Shown here one piece after another: positions 15,663-24,848 of a stretch of 46,623 nt of DNA (position 1 is its first letter; each line of letters opens with the position of its first letter). Where the stretch lies: positions 1 to 46,623 of the forward strand of contig JAEZOA010000173.1 in NCBI GenBank assembly GCA_023441625.1, written 5' to 3'. The position numbers and the translations under genes were made by a program. This DNA is from Bacillota bacterium (GTDB taxonomy: Bacteria; Bacillota; Clostridia; Acetivibrionales; DSM-1351). The notes under the pieces were generated by a model. It saw only the letters and a program-made list of their open reading frames with translations, ran no database searches and had not been told where the DNA came from.

Positions 15663-17690
15663 TTGCTTAATAGAACAGGCATGGAGCCAATGTTTGATAT
15701 GTTTGTATATGAAACAGTACAGCTGATAGAGCAGTTGGAGCAATTAGTTTTAGATGGTGAAAAAAGCAATAGCTTAGAGCAGCATATAAATGAAATTTTT
15801 CGGATAATGCATACAATTAAAGGTTCTGCTGCAATGATGCTAATTAATAATATCTCATCACTTGCACACTCTATTGAGGATGTATTTTACTTTCTTCGAG
15901 AAGAAGAACCAAATAATGTAGATTATTCAAAGCTTACAGATATTATTTTGGTAAGCATCGATTTTATTAAAAGTGAAGTGGAAAAGATTGAGGATAATAA
16001 ATGCTCTGATGGAGATTCTACTGAGCTTGTAGACAGTATTAATGCATTCTTATGTAACCTAAAAGATGAAGGACTAAATAATAAAAGTGTTATTTCAAAA
16101 TCAGAATTTGTTAAAGAGTTATGTGAGAATAATGGTGCTAATAATAACAGCTACAGAGCGGTTATATCCTTTGAAGAAGGGTGTGAAATGGAAAACATAA
16201 GAGCCTTTGCTCTTGTTCATAAGCTAAAACAAATAGCTAATAATATTAGTCACTTTCCAATAGATATTACGGACAACCAAGATACTATAGAAATAATCCG
16301 AAAAAAAGGATTTGAAATTTATTTTACATCTGACTTACCCGAAAGGGAAATAAGAGGTCTGCTAGAGGAGACAATATTTTTAAGAGACCTCGTATTAGAA
16401 TTCTCTGATACGGGAGAGATAATTAATCCTGCAAATACAGAACTCATTCTGAAGGAACCTTCGGAGGAAATAACTGAAAAGCTCCAAAAAGATAATGTTC
16501 AAGTAGATAGTAATAATAATTTATCAAAACAGAACTTTATAAGTGTAAATATAAATAAAATGAACAATTTGATGGATTTAGTTGGTGAACTTGTGATATC
16601 TGAAGCAATGGTCACTCAAAATCCTGATTTGATTGGTTTGGAACTGGAAAATTTCAAGAAATCCGCGAGGCAGCTGAGGAAGATTATTGGAGAACTTCAG
16701 GATAATGTAATGTCAATGCGTATGGTTCCTCTTTCGACCACTTTTCAAAAAATGAATAGAATTGTAAGAGATATGTGTAAAAAGTTGAGTAAGGAAGTGT
16801 ATTTTGAAATTATAGGAGAGGAGACAGAAGTAGATAAAAATATTATTGAGAATATCTCAGATCCTTTAATGCATTTGATTCGTAATGCTATTGATCACGG
16901 ACTTGAGCCTATAGAGGAAAGAAAATTAAAAGGAAAATCAGAGAGAGGTAGAGTTACACTTGAAGCAAAAAATGCAGGTGGGGACGTCTGGATTATATTA
17001 AAAGATGATGGCAGAGGCCTTGATAGAGAGAAAATTCTTAAAAAAGCTATAGAGAATGGAATTACTCAAAAATCTGCAAGTGAACTGTCAGATAAGGAAA
17101 TATATTCTTTCATACTTTTGCCTGGGTTTTCAACAAAGGATGATGTAACAGAGTTTTCGGGACGTGGAGTAGGTATGGATGTTGTGCGCAAAAATATTGA
17201 ACAGGTGGGTGGAACTATAATAATTGATAGTGTTCCAGGCTATGGGTGTACTGTATCAATTAAAATTCCGTTGACCTTGGCTATAGTTGATGGGATGGTA
17301 ATAAAAGTCGGAAATTCAACCTATATTATTCCTATGACGTCTATACAACAGTCATTAAAAGTCAGTGAAGCCCAAATCATTAAGGATACCCAAAACAATG
17401 AGATGATAATGATTAGGGGAGAATGCTACTCGATACTGAGATTACATGAGTTGTACAGCATAGATAATTCAGTTACTAGTATTGATGAGGGAATTGTAAT
17501 AATTATTGAAAATGATGAAAAGTCTGTTTGTATATTTGCAGATGAGTTGATTGCTGAGCAACAGGTGGTTGTTAAAGCATTGCCTCACTACATAAAAAAG
17601 GTCCATGGTCTATCAGGATGTACATTATTAGGAGATGGCAGTATCAGCCTAATACTTGACATATCAAGTTTGATTAATTCTACACAATAA
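15663..17690 (+). CDS. cheA: Chemotaxis histidine kinase CheA
   Basis: A 675-residue sensor kinase that couples receptor state to CheY phosphorylation. Domains in order: HPt/P1 (about 1-110) with phospho-His H50 in MHTIKGSAAM; a P2-like response-regulator-docking region (about 160-245); P3 dimerisation helices (about 290-365) starting NKMNNLMDLVGELVISE; P4 ATPase (about 370-520) with NAIDHGLE, DDGRGLD and GRGVGMDVV; and a CheW-like P5 (about 525-675). TTG start with GAGGTGA (15652-15658) close upstream. It follows cheY by 89 bp and is followed by cheW after 14 bp. Confidence 0.95.
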   Translation: MLNRTGMEPMFDMFVYETVQLIEQLEQLVLDGEKSNSLEQHINEIFRIMHTIKGSAAMMLINNISSLAHSIEDVFYFLREEEPNNVDYSKLTDIILVSIDFIKSEVEKIEDNKCSDGDSTELVDSINAFLCNLKDEGLNNKSVISKSEFVKELCENNGANNNSYRAVISFEEGCEMENIRAFALVHKLKQIANNISHFPIDITDNQDTIEIIRKKGFEIYFTSDLPEREIRGLLEETIFLRDLVLEFSDTGEIINPANTELILKEPSEEITEKLQKDNVQVDSNNNLSKQNFISVNINKMNNLMDLVGELVISEAMVTQNPDLIGLELENFKKSARQLRKIIGELQDNVMSMRMVPLSTTFQKMNRIVRDMCKKLSKEVYFEIIGEETEVDKNIIENISDPLMHLIRNAIDHGLEPIEERKLKGKSERGRVTLEAKNAGGDVWIILKDDGRGLDREKILKKAIENGITQKSASELSDKEIYSFILLPGFSTKDDVTEFSGRGVGMDVVRKNIEQVGGTIIIDSVPGYGCTVSIKIPLTLAIVDGMVIKVGNSTYIIPMTSIQQSLKVSEAQIIKDTQNNEMIMIRGECYSILRLHELYSIDNSVTSIDEGIVIIIENDEKSVCIFADELIAEQQVVVKALPHYIKKVHGLSGCTLLGDGSISLILDISSLINSTQ

Positions 17691-17704
17691 AAGGAGGGAA
17701 ATCG

Positions 17705-18202
17705 ATGGCTTCAGTATTGGAACAAACAATTGGAATAGAAGAAGAGGATACTCAAAAGGGGCGATTTTTGACATTTGCATTGGGAAAGGAGGACTATGGG
17801 ATTGAGATAATTTATGTGACTGAAATAATTGGAATTCAGGCGATAACAGAAGTGCCAGAACTGCCAGCTTATTTAAAAGGAATTATTAATTTAAGAGGTA
17901 AAATAATTCCTGTCATGGATGTAAGGCTTAGATTTAAAAAGGAGCCAATAGAGTATACTGACAGGACCTGCATTATAGTTATTGACATTAAGGATATATC
18001 TATTGGCTTGATTGTCGACACCGTTTCAGAAGTAATATCAATTGAGGATGCAAATATTGTACAACCACCTAACCTTAAAACAGGGTTTCAGAATAGATAT
18101 GTAAAGGGGATAGGTAAGGTGGGAGATGAAGTGAAGTTGCTGCTAGACTGTGGAAAAATTCTCAGTCAGGAAGAGATGGAAAATTTAGAAGAAGTTCGGT
18201 AA
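17705..18202 (+). CDS. cheW: Chemotaxis coupling protein CheW
   Basis: A 165-residue scaffold linking CheA to chemoreceptors in the signalling array. It shows the usual SH3-like CheW order: FALGKEDYGIEIIYVTEIIG, then VPELPAYLKGIINLRGKIIPVMDVRLRF (the strongly conserved LRGxxxPVxDL region), and the C-terminal VKGIGKVGDEVKLLLDCGKIL. AAAGGAGGG precedes the ATG. Its neighbours, cheA 14 bp upstream and the receptor gene 31 bp downstream, indicate one operon. Confidence 0.95.
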   Translation: MASVLEQTIGIEEEDTQKGRFLTFALGKEDYGIEIIYVTEIIGIQAITEVPELPAYLKGIINLRGKIIPVMDVRLRFKKEPIEYTDRTCIIVIDIKDISIGLIVDTVSEVISIEDANIVQPPNLKTGFQNRYVKGIGKVGDEVKLLLDCGKILSQEEMENLEEVR

Positions 18203-18233
18203 TTACATACAAATTACTATAGGAGGAGTTCTT

Positions 18234-20078
18234 ATGAAATGGTTCAATAATATGAAAATAGCTTCAAAGCTAATTACGGGGTTTATTCTTGTAGCTCTGA
18301 TTGCAGGTGTTATAGGAATTGTGGGTATTGTAAATATTAGGTCAATTGATAAAGCTGATAGTGCCCTATATGAGACAAACACAGTACCTATAAGCGATTT
18401 GGCAACGGTTATGGAAAAATACCACAGGATAAGAGTTAACTTGCTAGATATGATACTTAATAAAGATACAGAATTTCTGAATAAAAATGCATCGCTAATT
18501 AATGAGTTTACAACAGATATTAAGACAAACATGGAGAATTTCGAAAAAACTATTTCGAGCGAAATAGTTAGATCAGAATATAAAACATTAAAATCCTTAA
18601 TATATGATGAATTCATACCATATTCTGAAAGCGTCTCTGCTCTAGCTAAAGTAAATCAGGATGATCAGGCACATCAGCTTATGAAAGATACAGGAGATGA
18701 ACTTAATACCAAAATACAGAGTAATATTGACACACTATTTAAGCTGAAGGTGGATGGTGCATCAGAGACGGCGGATAGCAATACTTCTTTAGCATGGACT
18801 TCAACTATAGTAATGATTATTTTAGTAATCGGCGGTATGATTTTGGCAATAGCACTTGGTATTTTTATATCTAATACAATAAGCCGGCCTATTAAAAGAA
18901 TGGTTGAAGCAGCAGATAAGCTCTCACAGGGAGATGTAAGTGTAAATGTTGAAGCGACTACGAAGGATGAAGTAGGAAGCTTGATGCTTTCATTCTCAAA
19001 AATGATAGAAAATATTCGTAGTCAAGCTTATACTGTTGAGAAAATGGCAGCAGGCGATTTGACAATAGATGTTAAAGTAAAATCCGATAAGGATCTTCTT
19101 GGTATGAAGCTCAGTGAAATGATTGGAATAAATAACGAGGTTCTAGGAAACATAAATTCAGCTTCAGAACAGGTTGCAGCAGGGTCGAGACAAGTATCGT
19201 CATCAAGTCAGATGCTATCTCAGGGATCGACAGAGCAAGCTAGTTCAGTAGAGCAAATAACTTCATCAATGACTCAGGTAGCAGCACAGACCAAAAATAA
19301 TGCCGTTAATGCAAATCAGGCAAATGAACTTGCCACAGCTGCAAAGGAAAATGCAGTTAAGGGAAATATACAAATGCAGGATATGGTTAAAGCCATGGCC
19401 GAAATCAATGATTCCTCTGCAAATATCTCAAAAATAATAAAGGTTATAGATGAGATTGCATTCCAAACAAATATACTTGCATTAAATGCTGCAGTAGAAG
19501 CTGCTAGAGCAGGACAGCATGGTAAAGGCTTTGCAGTAGTAGCAGAAGAAGTAAGAAATCTTGCTGCAAGAAGTGCTAACGCAGCGAAAGAAACGACAGA
19601 AATGATAGAAGGGTCAATAAAGAAGGCAGAAATAGGAACAAAAATTGCTAATGAAACAGCCACCGCACTGGATAAAATAGTTGATGGAGTTACAAAAGCG
19701 GCAGCTCTTGTTGGAGATATTGCAGCTGCTTCTAATGAGCAGGCAAGTGGAATTTCTCAAATCAACACTGCGATTGAGTTGGTAGCCCAAGTTATTCAGA
19801 CAAATTCCGCCACTGCTGAGGAGTGTGCTGCTGCCAGCGAGGAGTTATCTAGCCAAGCTGAATTATTGAAGGAATCCGTGATGAAATTCAAATTAAAGAA
19901 AATAAAGCCGGTATATGGAAGTAGTGAAACCATATCGCCAGAAGTTATGCGAATGATTGAAGGAATGATTGATAAAAAAAGGAATCCTCAAGCGGAAGCC
20001 CTGTCAAAAGCTGAGGAGGAAGCAGCTCCATCCATACCCCATATAGTATTAGAGGATATTGGGTTTGGTAAATATTAA
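18234..20078 (+). CDS. Methyl-accepting chemotaxis protein
   Basis: A 614-residue transmembrane receptor. TM1 (about 14-34) and TM2 (about 187-213) bound an extracytoplasmic four-helix-bundle sensor of the 4HB_MCP type. A HAMP domain follows (about 214-268), then a long signalling coiled coil whose hairpin tip IDEIAFQTNILALNAAVEAARAG lies at about 404-426. Gln/Glu-rich candidate methylation segments flank the tip, but no methylesterase or methyltransferase gene is encoded beside it. There is no C-terminal CheR-docking pentapeptide. AGGAGG precedes the ATG. It is the last gene of the che cluster. Confidence 0.95.
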   Translation: MKWFNNMKIASKLITGFILVALIAGVIGIVGIVNIRSIDKADSALYETNTVPISDLATVMEKYHRIRVNLLDMILNKDTEFLNKNASLINEFTTDIKTNMENFEKTISSEIVRSEYKTLKSLIYDEFIPYSESVSALAKVNQDDQAHQLMKDTGDELNTKIQSNIDTLFKLKVDGASETADSNTSLAWTSTIVMIILVIGGMILAIALGIFISNTISRPIKRMVEAADKLSQGDVSVNVEATTKDEVGSLMLSFSKMIENIRSQAYTVEKMAAGDLTIDVKVKSDKDLLGMKLSEMIGINNEVLGNINSASEQVAAGSRQVSSSSQMLSQGSTEQASSVEQITSSMTQVAAQTKNNAVNANQANELATAAKENAVKGNIQMQDMVKAMAEINDSSANISKIIKVIDEIAFQTNILALNAAVEAARAGQHGKGFAVVAEEVRNLAARSANAAKETTEMIEGSIKKAEIGTKIANETATALDKIVDGVTKAAALVGDIAAASNEQASGISQINTAIELVAQVIQTNSATAEECAAASEELSSQAELLKESVMKFKLKKIKPVYGSSETISPEVMRMIEGMIDKKRNPQAEALSKAEEEAAPSIPHIVLEDIGFGKY

Positions 20079-20097
20079 TATATAAGCGTACTAACTG

Positions 20098-20125
20098 TCA
20101 GAAGGGGATATTAATCCTCTTCTGA
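20098..20125. terminator. Hairpin between the convergent receptor and transporter genes
   Basis: TCAGAAGGGGAT (20098-20109) pairs with ATCCTCTTCTGA (20114-20125) through one wobble, with a four-base ATTA loop. There is no T-run directly after it on either strand, so it is an imperfect intrinsic terminator or a transcript-end stabiliser. Confidence 0.55.
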
Positions 20126-20180
20126 AGGAATATCATAATATTACTATTTTTATGAAGATGCTAAGGACTAATTTGTTTTG

Positions 20181-22076
20181 TTATCTGACTTGCTTTTTTG
20201 TGCCTTTGTCGTTCATTACCCTATCATCTTCCTTCATCTGTAATGGTATTGTGGATACAACAATATGTTTGTAGTGCTTTAGTAATTCTCGCTCGATGAA
20301 CACCCTTGTTTGATTGTGGAGAATTTTATTCCACCAGGATCTCACAACAAACTGTGGCAGGATAACAGTAATAATATCCCCTTTCTGATAATCATATTCT
20401 GTAGAATCAATAAACTTGAGTAAAGGCTCTACTACTTTTCTAAAGGGAGAGTATTTTATAATCAGCTGTATATCAGTATCAAGCAGGTTAAATCTCTCAC
20501 GTACTTTTTTTGCATTCTCTTCATCAATTGAAACATTAAAGGCAACAACATTGTCCGATATAGTTTCAGCATATCTAAGAGCCCTTATACTTGCTTTGTT
20601 TATACTATCAAAGGGAACGATAACACGGTTCCTGTATACATTATGTCTTATGTGTACTTCTGAAAGCTCCTCTGGTGTCATTTTCAACTGTTTAACTATG
20701 GCGGTATAGTGTTTTTTTACCTTAAGCATTAAGAAAATCATCAAGGGAATTATTATAACAACAATCCATGCACCCTGAGTAAATTTTGTAATTGCGATTA
20801 CAATTACAATTAAAAACGTGGTAAGTGCACCAAAACCATTTATAAGGGCTTTAAGGCTCCAGTTTTTACCTCTTTGTCTAAACCACTTCAAAAACATACC
20901 TGTCTGGGATAATGTAAACGAAATAAATACGCCAATAGCATATAGACCAATCAAAGAGGTGACATCTGCCTTAAATAAGACAATTAGTAATGCTGATATG
21001 ATAGAAAGCACAATGATTCCATTTGAATAGCTGAGTCTATCACCTCTCATATTTAGCTGCCTTGGAACATAACCCTCTTTTGCCATAACAGAGATCAGGT
21101 TAGGAAAACCGACAAAAGCAGTGTTTGCTGCAAGTACCAGTATCAGAAAGCACAGCCCTGTTATTAGATAAAAAGCAGCAGTACGTCCAAATATCAATTC
21201 AGAAATCTGTATTATCAATGCACCCTTACTTGGGTCTACTGGATAGTAATTGGCAATAATGGAGGTGCCCCCAAAAACCACTAAAACAAATGTAGAGAGC
21301 AAAATAAGGACCTTTTTTGCATTTTTTACTGAAGGCTTCTTAAAATTCGGAACTGCATTACTTACAGCCTCTACACCAGTAAGAGCAGCACAACCATTTG
21401 TAAATGCCTTTAGTATAAGAAACAAATATACCGACCTGCTTAAAGGCGCTACTGTCATTTGTGAAAGTTCATAAGAGTCAGGTACAGAACCAGTCCGTAT
21501 TTTTATTATTCCTACTATTAACATGATGATAATAGAAAAAACAAATAAATACGTTGGCAAACTAAAAATTTTGGCAGATTCCTTTATACCTCTGAGGTTC
21601 ACTATGGTCATTAAAAAAATTAGTAAAATACATATAAAAACTGTATAAGGTTTTAAAGCTGGGAATGCTGAGGCAATTTGATCCACGCCAGATGCAATAC
21701 TTACAGCCACTGTCAGTATATAACCTATACTCAGTGCAGAACCCGCAGTAACACCTGCAATTAAACCGATATTTTCCTTGGCAACAACAAATGCTCCACC
21801 GCCATTTGGATAACTTTCTATAGTCTGACTATAAGAAAGTGTCAATATAGCCAGTAATGCAATAATTGCAAAGGAAATATAGGCCATTTGCTTAAATGCG
21901 AATATGCCTAAAACAGGCAGCAGTACAAGCAGTATTTCTTGACCTGCATATGCTACTGATGATATGGCATCGCTAGATAACAGAGGTAGACCCCAGAGTA
22001 CGCCCAGTTTTTCACCTTTAAGTTCCTCGTTTTTAAGGGGTTTACCAATTAAAAATCTTTTTATTTTCGTTCCCAC
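20181..22076 (-). CDS. KimA-type potassium transporter (APC/KUP superfamily)
   Basis: A 631-residue membrane protein closely resembling Bacillus KimA (YdaO), a high-affinity potassium/proton symporter. The N-terminus IKRFLIGKPLKNEE, the first helix LLSSDAISSVAYAGQEIL, YPNGGGAFVVAKENIG, LTGVEAVSNAVPNFK and the motif LSQTGMFLKWFRQRGKNW are shared. About twelve membrane helices (to about 430) are followed by a cytoplasmic domain ending HNQTRVFIERELLKHYKHIVVSTIPL. In Bacillus the gene is controlled by a c-di-AMP riboswitch; I see no such structure in the 220-bp upstream region. Start is GTG with only a weak GTGGGA upstream. Confidence 0.85.
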   Translation of the reverse strand: MGTKIKRFLIGKPLKNEELKGEKLGVLWGLPLLSSDAISSVAYAGQEILLVLLPVLGIFAFKQMAYISFAIIALLAILTLSYSQTIESYPNGGGAFVVAKENIGLIAGVTAGSALSIGYILTVAVSIASGVDQIASAFPALKPYTVFICILLIFLMTIVNLRGIKESAKIFSLPTYLFVFSIIIMLIVGIIKIRTGSVPDSYELSQMTVAPLSRSVYLFLILKAFTNGCAALTGVEAVSNAVPNFKKPSVKNAKKVLILLSTFVLVVFGGTSIIANYYPVDPSKGALIIQISELIFGRTAAFYLITGLCFLILVLAANTAFVGFPNLISVMAKEGYVPRQLNMRGDRLSYSNGIIVLSIISALLIVLFKADVTSLIGLYAIGVFISFTLSQTGMFLKWFRQRGKNWSLKALINGFGALTTFLIVIVIAITKFTQGAWIVVIIIPLMIFLMLKVKKHYTAIVKQLKMTPEELSEVHIRHNVYRNRVIVPFDSINKASIRALRYAETISDNVVAFNVSIDEENAKKVRERFNLLDTDIQLIIKYSPFRKVVEPLLKFIDSTEYDYQKGDIITVILPQFVVRSWWNKILHNQTRVFIERELLKHYKHIVVSTIPLQMKEDDRVMNDKGTKKQVR

Positions 22077-22118
22077 AATATTCCCACTTTTCTATTTGTT
22101 AGTATTAGATAAGACTAA

Positions 22119-22147
22119 ATTATACTTCAAATTTAACGCTGTTGCAA
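22119..22147 (-). promoter_or_regulatory. Sigma-A-type promoter of the KimA-like gene
   Basis: On the minus strand TTGCAA (22147-22142), a 17-bp spacer and a perfect TATAAT (22124-22119) precede the gene by about 43 bp. The short distance leaves no room for the c-di-AMP riboswitch used by Bacillus. Confidence 0.65.
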
Positions 22148-22296
22148 CTGTATTTATATTGGTTCTAATACGTCTGAAATATGTAAACTGACATTGGAAA
22201 TAATTAATAATATTTATAATCAAAATAGTCATACTTTTTCATCTGAATCATATATTTAAATGTTAAAGTATAAAATACATAAGGAGAATCTTTGCG

Positions 22297-23691
22297 ATGG
22301 CTAATAATTATCAAAGACTGTTTTATATATTTAAAAATATGGATGGAGATATGGGACATCCAACAGGTTATATAAGGGTTGAGATTAATTACGAGGTAGC
22401 AAAGCTACAAATTTCTCTGGGTAATCTACAAAATAGACAAGGGTTAATTTATAAGCTTTATGGGATTCAAAAAGATGATAAACAGCTGAAATATACGGTT
22501 ATTTGTGATATTCCAAATGAAAATGGCCGAGCGGACATCAAAATAAACACAGATATTCATAATATAGGCTCAAATCGCCTGCAACTTGAGGATATAAATA
22601 TATTTGCAGTTATTATTAAGTTACCCAATAGAGTGACTTCAATACAATGTCCATTAGTTGCTTATACTTATAGGGAGCTTGAATGGAGAAAGGAATTTGA
22701 GGCGCTTCTTACAAATAAAGAGCTAAGTGAAAGAAAAATTAACACAGAAAATGAAACAGGGGATTGTGATTTCAAGCGAGATAGAAACACAGAGCAAGAG
22801 CTGGACATTCTTGCTGAGATTGGGAGACTTCAAGAATTAAGAAACGAGGAAATAAACGCATCAGATGAAGTAAATAATGTAGAAATCGGATTTATAGAGG
22901 AAGTAAGGAATGTAGAAATGGAAGGGTACGAAAATATAAATAATATGGAAGTATCTGATGGCTTGAAAAATGTGGTGATAGAAACCTCTAGTGGGCACAG
23001 AGATGATGAAGCATATGTATTTGATGATATTGAAAACAGTAAAGTAGAAGCGTTAGAGGAGCTAGAGGAAGATGAGTTACCAGATATTATAGAGGGTATT
23101 TCCAACAAATTTAATATTACTGATAAATTTGAATCGGCAATAACTAGCATTTACAATGCTAATAATTCTACATTTGAAAATTCAGCAGAGGTAATTTCAA
23201 ATGACATTGATATTCTGAGCTCGGTTGAGAAAAATTTTAAAGATATTTCAGCAATTGATATAGATACTGATAGGATAAAAGGCGAACTGGATCTCCCAAG
23301 TTTAAAGGAGGAACTAGATAAGAGCTTTGAAGGTTACAATCCTTTTAATGTGAAAAGTAAAAGCTTTAGGTGGTGGAAGATAAATAGTCCAGGTTATCTG
23401 AACAATATTTTATTCAGAAACAACATAAAAACTTATTTGCTTTTTAACCCAAATGTGATGCTAGCACACTACAAATATAGGTATATTATTTTTGGTATAA
23501 GAGTTGATAAGCGTTCAGGTAAGGAATATTTCATTTGTGGTGTGCCTGGGGTATACAGCATTGATGAAAATCCATTTGGAGATATGGGAAGCTGGAGTCA
23601 GCTAGAAGGATATAGACCCAAATATGGAGCTTTTGGGTATTGGGTTATAAGGATAAATCCAAGAACAGGAAAATTAATTAAGATAAAATAG
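22297..23691 (+). CDS. Uncharacterised protein with conserved-looking ends and an acidic middle
   Basis: I do not recognise this 464-residue protein. The N-terminal part (about 1-135) looks like a beta-rich globular domain. The central part (about 145-350) is very acidic, low in aromatic residues and contains loose repeats built around NVEI, NVEM, NMEV and NVVI. The C-terminal part (about 355-464) is aromatic-rich and basic: SFRWWKINSPGYL, YRYIIFGIRVDKRSGKEYFICGVPG and GYWVIRINPRTGKLIKI. There is no signal peptide or membrane segment. AAGGAG precedes the ATG. It is a single transcription unit ending in a terminator. The layout suggests two interaction domains tethered by a flexible linker. 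Confidence 0.7.
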   Translation: MANNYQRLFYIFKNMDGDMGHPTGYIRVEINYEVAKLQISLGNLQNRQGLIYKLYGIQKDDKQLKYTVICDIPNENGRADIKINTDIHNIGSNRLQLEDINIFAVIIKLPNRVTSIQCPLVAYTYRELEWRKEFEALLTNKELSERKINTENETGDCDFKRDRNTEQELDILAEIGRLQELRNEEINASDEVNNVEIGFIEEVRNVEMEGYENINNMEVSDGLKNVVIETSSGHRDDEAYVFDDIENSKVEALEELEEDELPDIIEGISNKFNITDKFESAITSIYNANNSTFENSAEVISNDIDILSSVEKNFKDISAIDIDTDRIKGELDLPSLKEELDKSFEGYNPFNVKSKSFRWWKINSPGYLNNILFRNNIKTYLLFNPNVMLAHYKYRYIIFGIRVDKRSGKEYFICGVPGVYSIDENPFGDMGSWSQLEGYRPKYGAFGYWVIRINPRTGKLIKIK

Positions 23692-23733
23692 TAGTATAAT
23701 GTTTTAACAAGTCATATTATGGGTAAATATAGT

Positions 23734-23787
23734 ACTGATTGCATATAAAAGTAAAATTTAGATGCAATCAGTGCTATATTTTATTTT
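23734..23787 (+). terminator. Terminator after the acidic-linker protein gene
   Basis: ACTGATTGCAT (23734-23744) pairs perfectly with ATGCAATCAGT (23762-23772); a T-rich tail, with TTTT interrupted by A, follows. Confidence 0.75.
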
Positions 23788-23811
23788 AGGATATTATGAG
23801 GGGGGCTTATA

Positions 23812-24213
23812 TTGGCAATAGAGTGGAGAGAGAGTTTCGCTATAGGTATAAAGGAAATTGATGAACAGCATAAGAAGCTTTTTGAAGCTGTAGACAAGCT
23901 TTTTACAGCATGCTCACAGGGCAAGGGTAAGGAAGAGGTTGGTAATACTTTATTATTTCTTGAAGAATATACTAAAGTACATTTTGCTGATGAACAGAAG
24001 CTACATATTAGGCACAACTATCCTGAAAAAAATTCTCATAAGGACGCACATGACAAATTTCTCGTTGTGCTTAGTGATTTAAAAAAACAGTTTGAAGAAA
24101 AGGGTGCAGATGTTGTTTTTATATCAACTATAAATAAAACTGTTCTAAATTGGCTGCTTCAACATATTGGAAACTCCGACAAGGCATTTGCTACCTTTGT
24201 GAAAGCAAAATAA
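23812..24213 (+). CDS. Bacteriohemerythrin
   Basis: A 133-residue four-helix-bundle non-haem diiron protein that binds oxygen reversibly. All iron ligands are present: H20 in IDEQH, H57 and E61 in VHFADE, H76 and H80 in HKDAH, H118 in LQHI, and D123. In anaerobes such proteins are thought to sense or scavenge oxygen or nitric oxide. TTG start preceded by GAGGGGGG. It stands alone between a terminator and the zapA promoter. A link to the nearby chemoreceptor operon is only speculative. Confidence 0.93.
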   Translation: MAIEWRESFAIGIKEIDEQHKKLFEAVDKLFTACSQGKGKEEVGNTLLFLEEYTKVHFADEQKLHIRHNYPEKNSHKDAHDKFLVVLSDLKKQFEEKGADVVFISTINKTVLNWLLQHIGNSDKAFATFVKAK

Positions 24214-24217
24214 TTTA

Positions 24218-24247
24218 TTGCCGAAATATATAGTAATATAGTATAAT
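24218..24247 (+). promoter_or_regulatory. Promoter of zapA
   Basis: TTGCCG (24218-24223), an 18-bp spacer and a perfect TATAAT (24242-24247) precede zapA by 37 bp. Confidence 0.55.
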
Positions 24248-24284
24248 TAAGGTTATTAAGCGAGTTTAAAGGAGCTGAGTTAAC

Positions 24285-24722
24285 TTGACCTCAAAAAATA
24301 AGGTCGTTATACGAATAGCTGGCAAAGATTATACACTAGTTGGAACAGAATCTGATGAGTACATTCAGAAGGTCGGCTTATATATTGACAAAAAAATGAA
24401 TGAAATACTAATTCGAAACAGTAGCTTTAGTACCTCTCTTGCTGCAGTACTAACTGCAATCAATGTTGCTGATGACTTTTTCAAATCTCGTGAAAACGTG
24501 AGTATTACCGAAAAAGAAAATGAAGTGCTGAAACAAGAGCTTGAGAAACTTAGAAGTGAGGTTTTATTATTAAAAGAGGAGAATAATTCTCTGACTTCCC
24601 AAAATACATCACTTCAGGTTGAGTTAGCAAAAAGAGAGGCTGAACTTGGAGAGGTAAGAAACTCTATGAATAAGGGAAATAAACCCTATGTTCAGAAAAC
24701 GCTAAGTGGATATGACATGTAA
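24285..24722 (+). CDS. zapA: Cell division protein ZapA
   Basis: FtsZ-associated protein that promotes Z-ring bundling at midcell. The 145-residue product has the ZapA head (about 1-65): NKVVIRIAGKDYTLVGTESDEYIQKV and the helix SLAAVLTAINVADDFFK. A coiled coil of about 60 residues follows (EVLKQELEKLRSEVLLLKEE and beyond), longer than in Bacillus ZapA. The start is TTG with AAAGGAG (24268-24274) at a rather long spacing of 10 nt. In many clostridia zapA sits beside a U32 peptidase gene; here that gene lies almost 9 kb away. Confidence 0.88.
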   Translation: MTSKNKVVIRIAGKDYTLVGTESDEYIQKVGLYIDKKMNEILIRNSSFSTSLAAVLTAINVADDFFKSRENVSITEKENEVLKQELEKLRSEVLLLKEENNSLTSQNTSLQVELAKREAELGEVRNSMNKGNKPYVQKTLSGYDM

Positions 24723-24755
24723 ATAGAGTATAAAAGTCAATTTTTTAATTTCAAG

Positions 24756-24798
24756 GAGGCTTTAGCCTCAAACCAAATCTATCGGCTTTAGCCGATAG
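24756..24798 (+). repeat. Two tandem hairpins sharing GGCTTTAGCC
   Basis: GAGGC-TTTA-GCCTC (24756-24769) and CTATCGGC-TTTA-GCCGATAG (24779-24798) are two perfect hairpins with the same TTTA loop and the same closing GGC/GCC. Neither has a T-run. They lie between the zapA stop and a third hairpin that is a real terminator. Confidence 0.6.
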
Positions 24799-24816
24799 TA
24801 ATTAAGTTAAGATAAG

Positions 24817-24848
24817 GCTAGAGGATATATATTTTCCTCTAGCTTTTT
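24817..24848 (+). terminator. Rho-independent terminator after zapA
   Basis: GCTAGAGGA (24818-24825 plus flanking G) pairs with TCCTCTAGC (24835-24843), and TTTTT follows directly. Confidence 0.85.

Noticed and set aside
18015..18021. TGTCGA-type Spo0A box inside cheW
   Set aside because: It lies within coding sequence, is incomplete, and has no promoter context.
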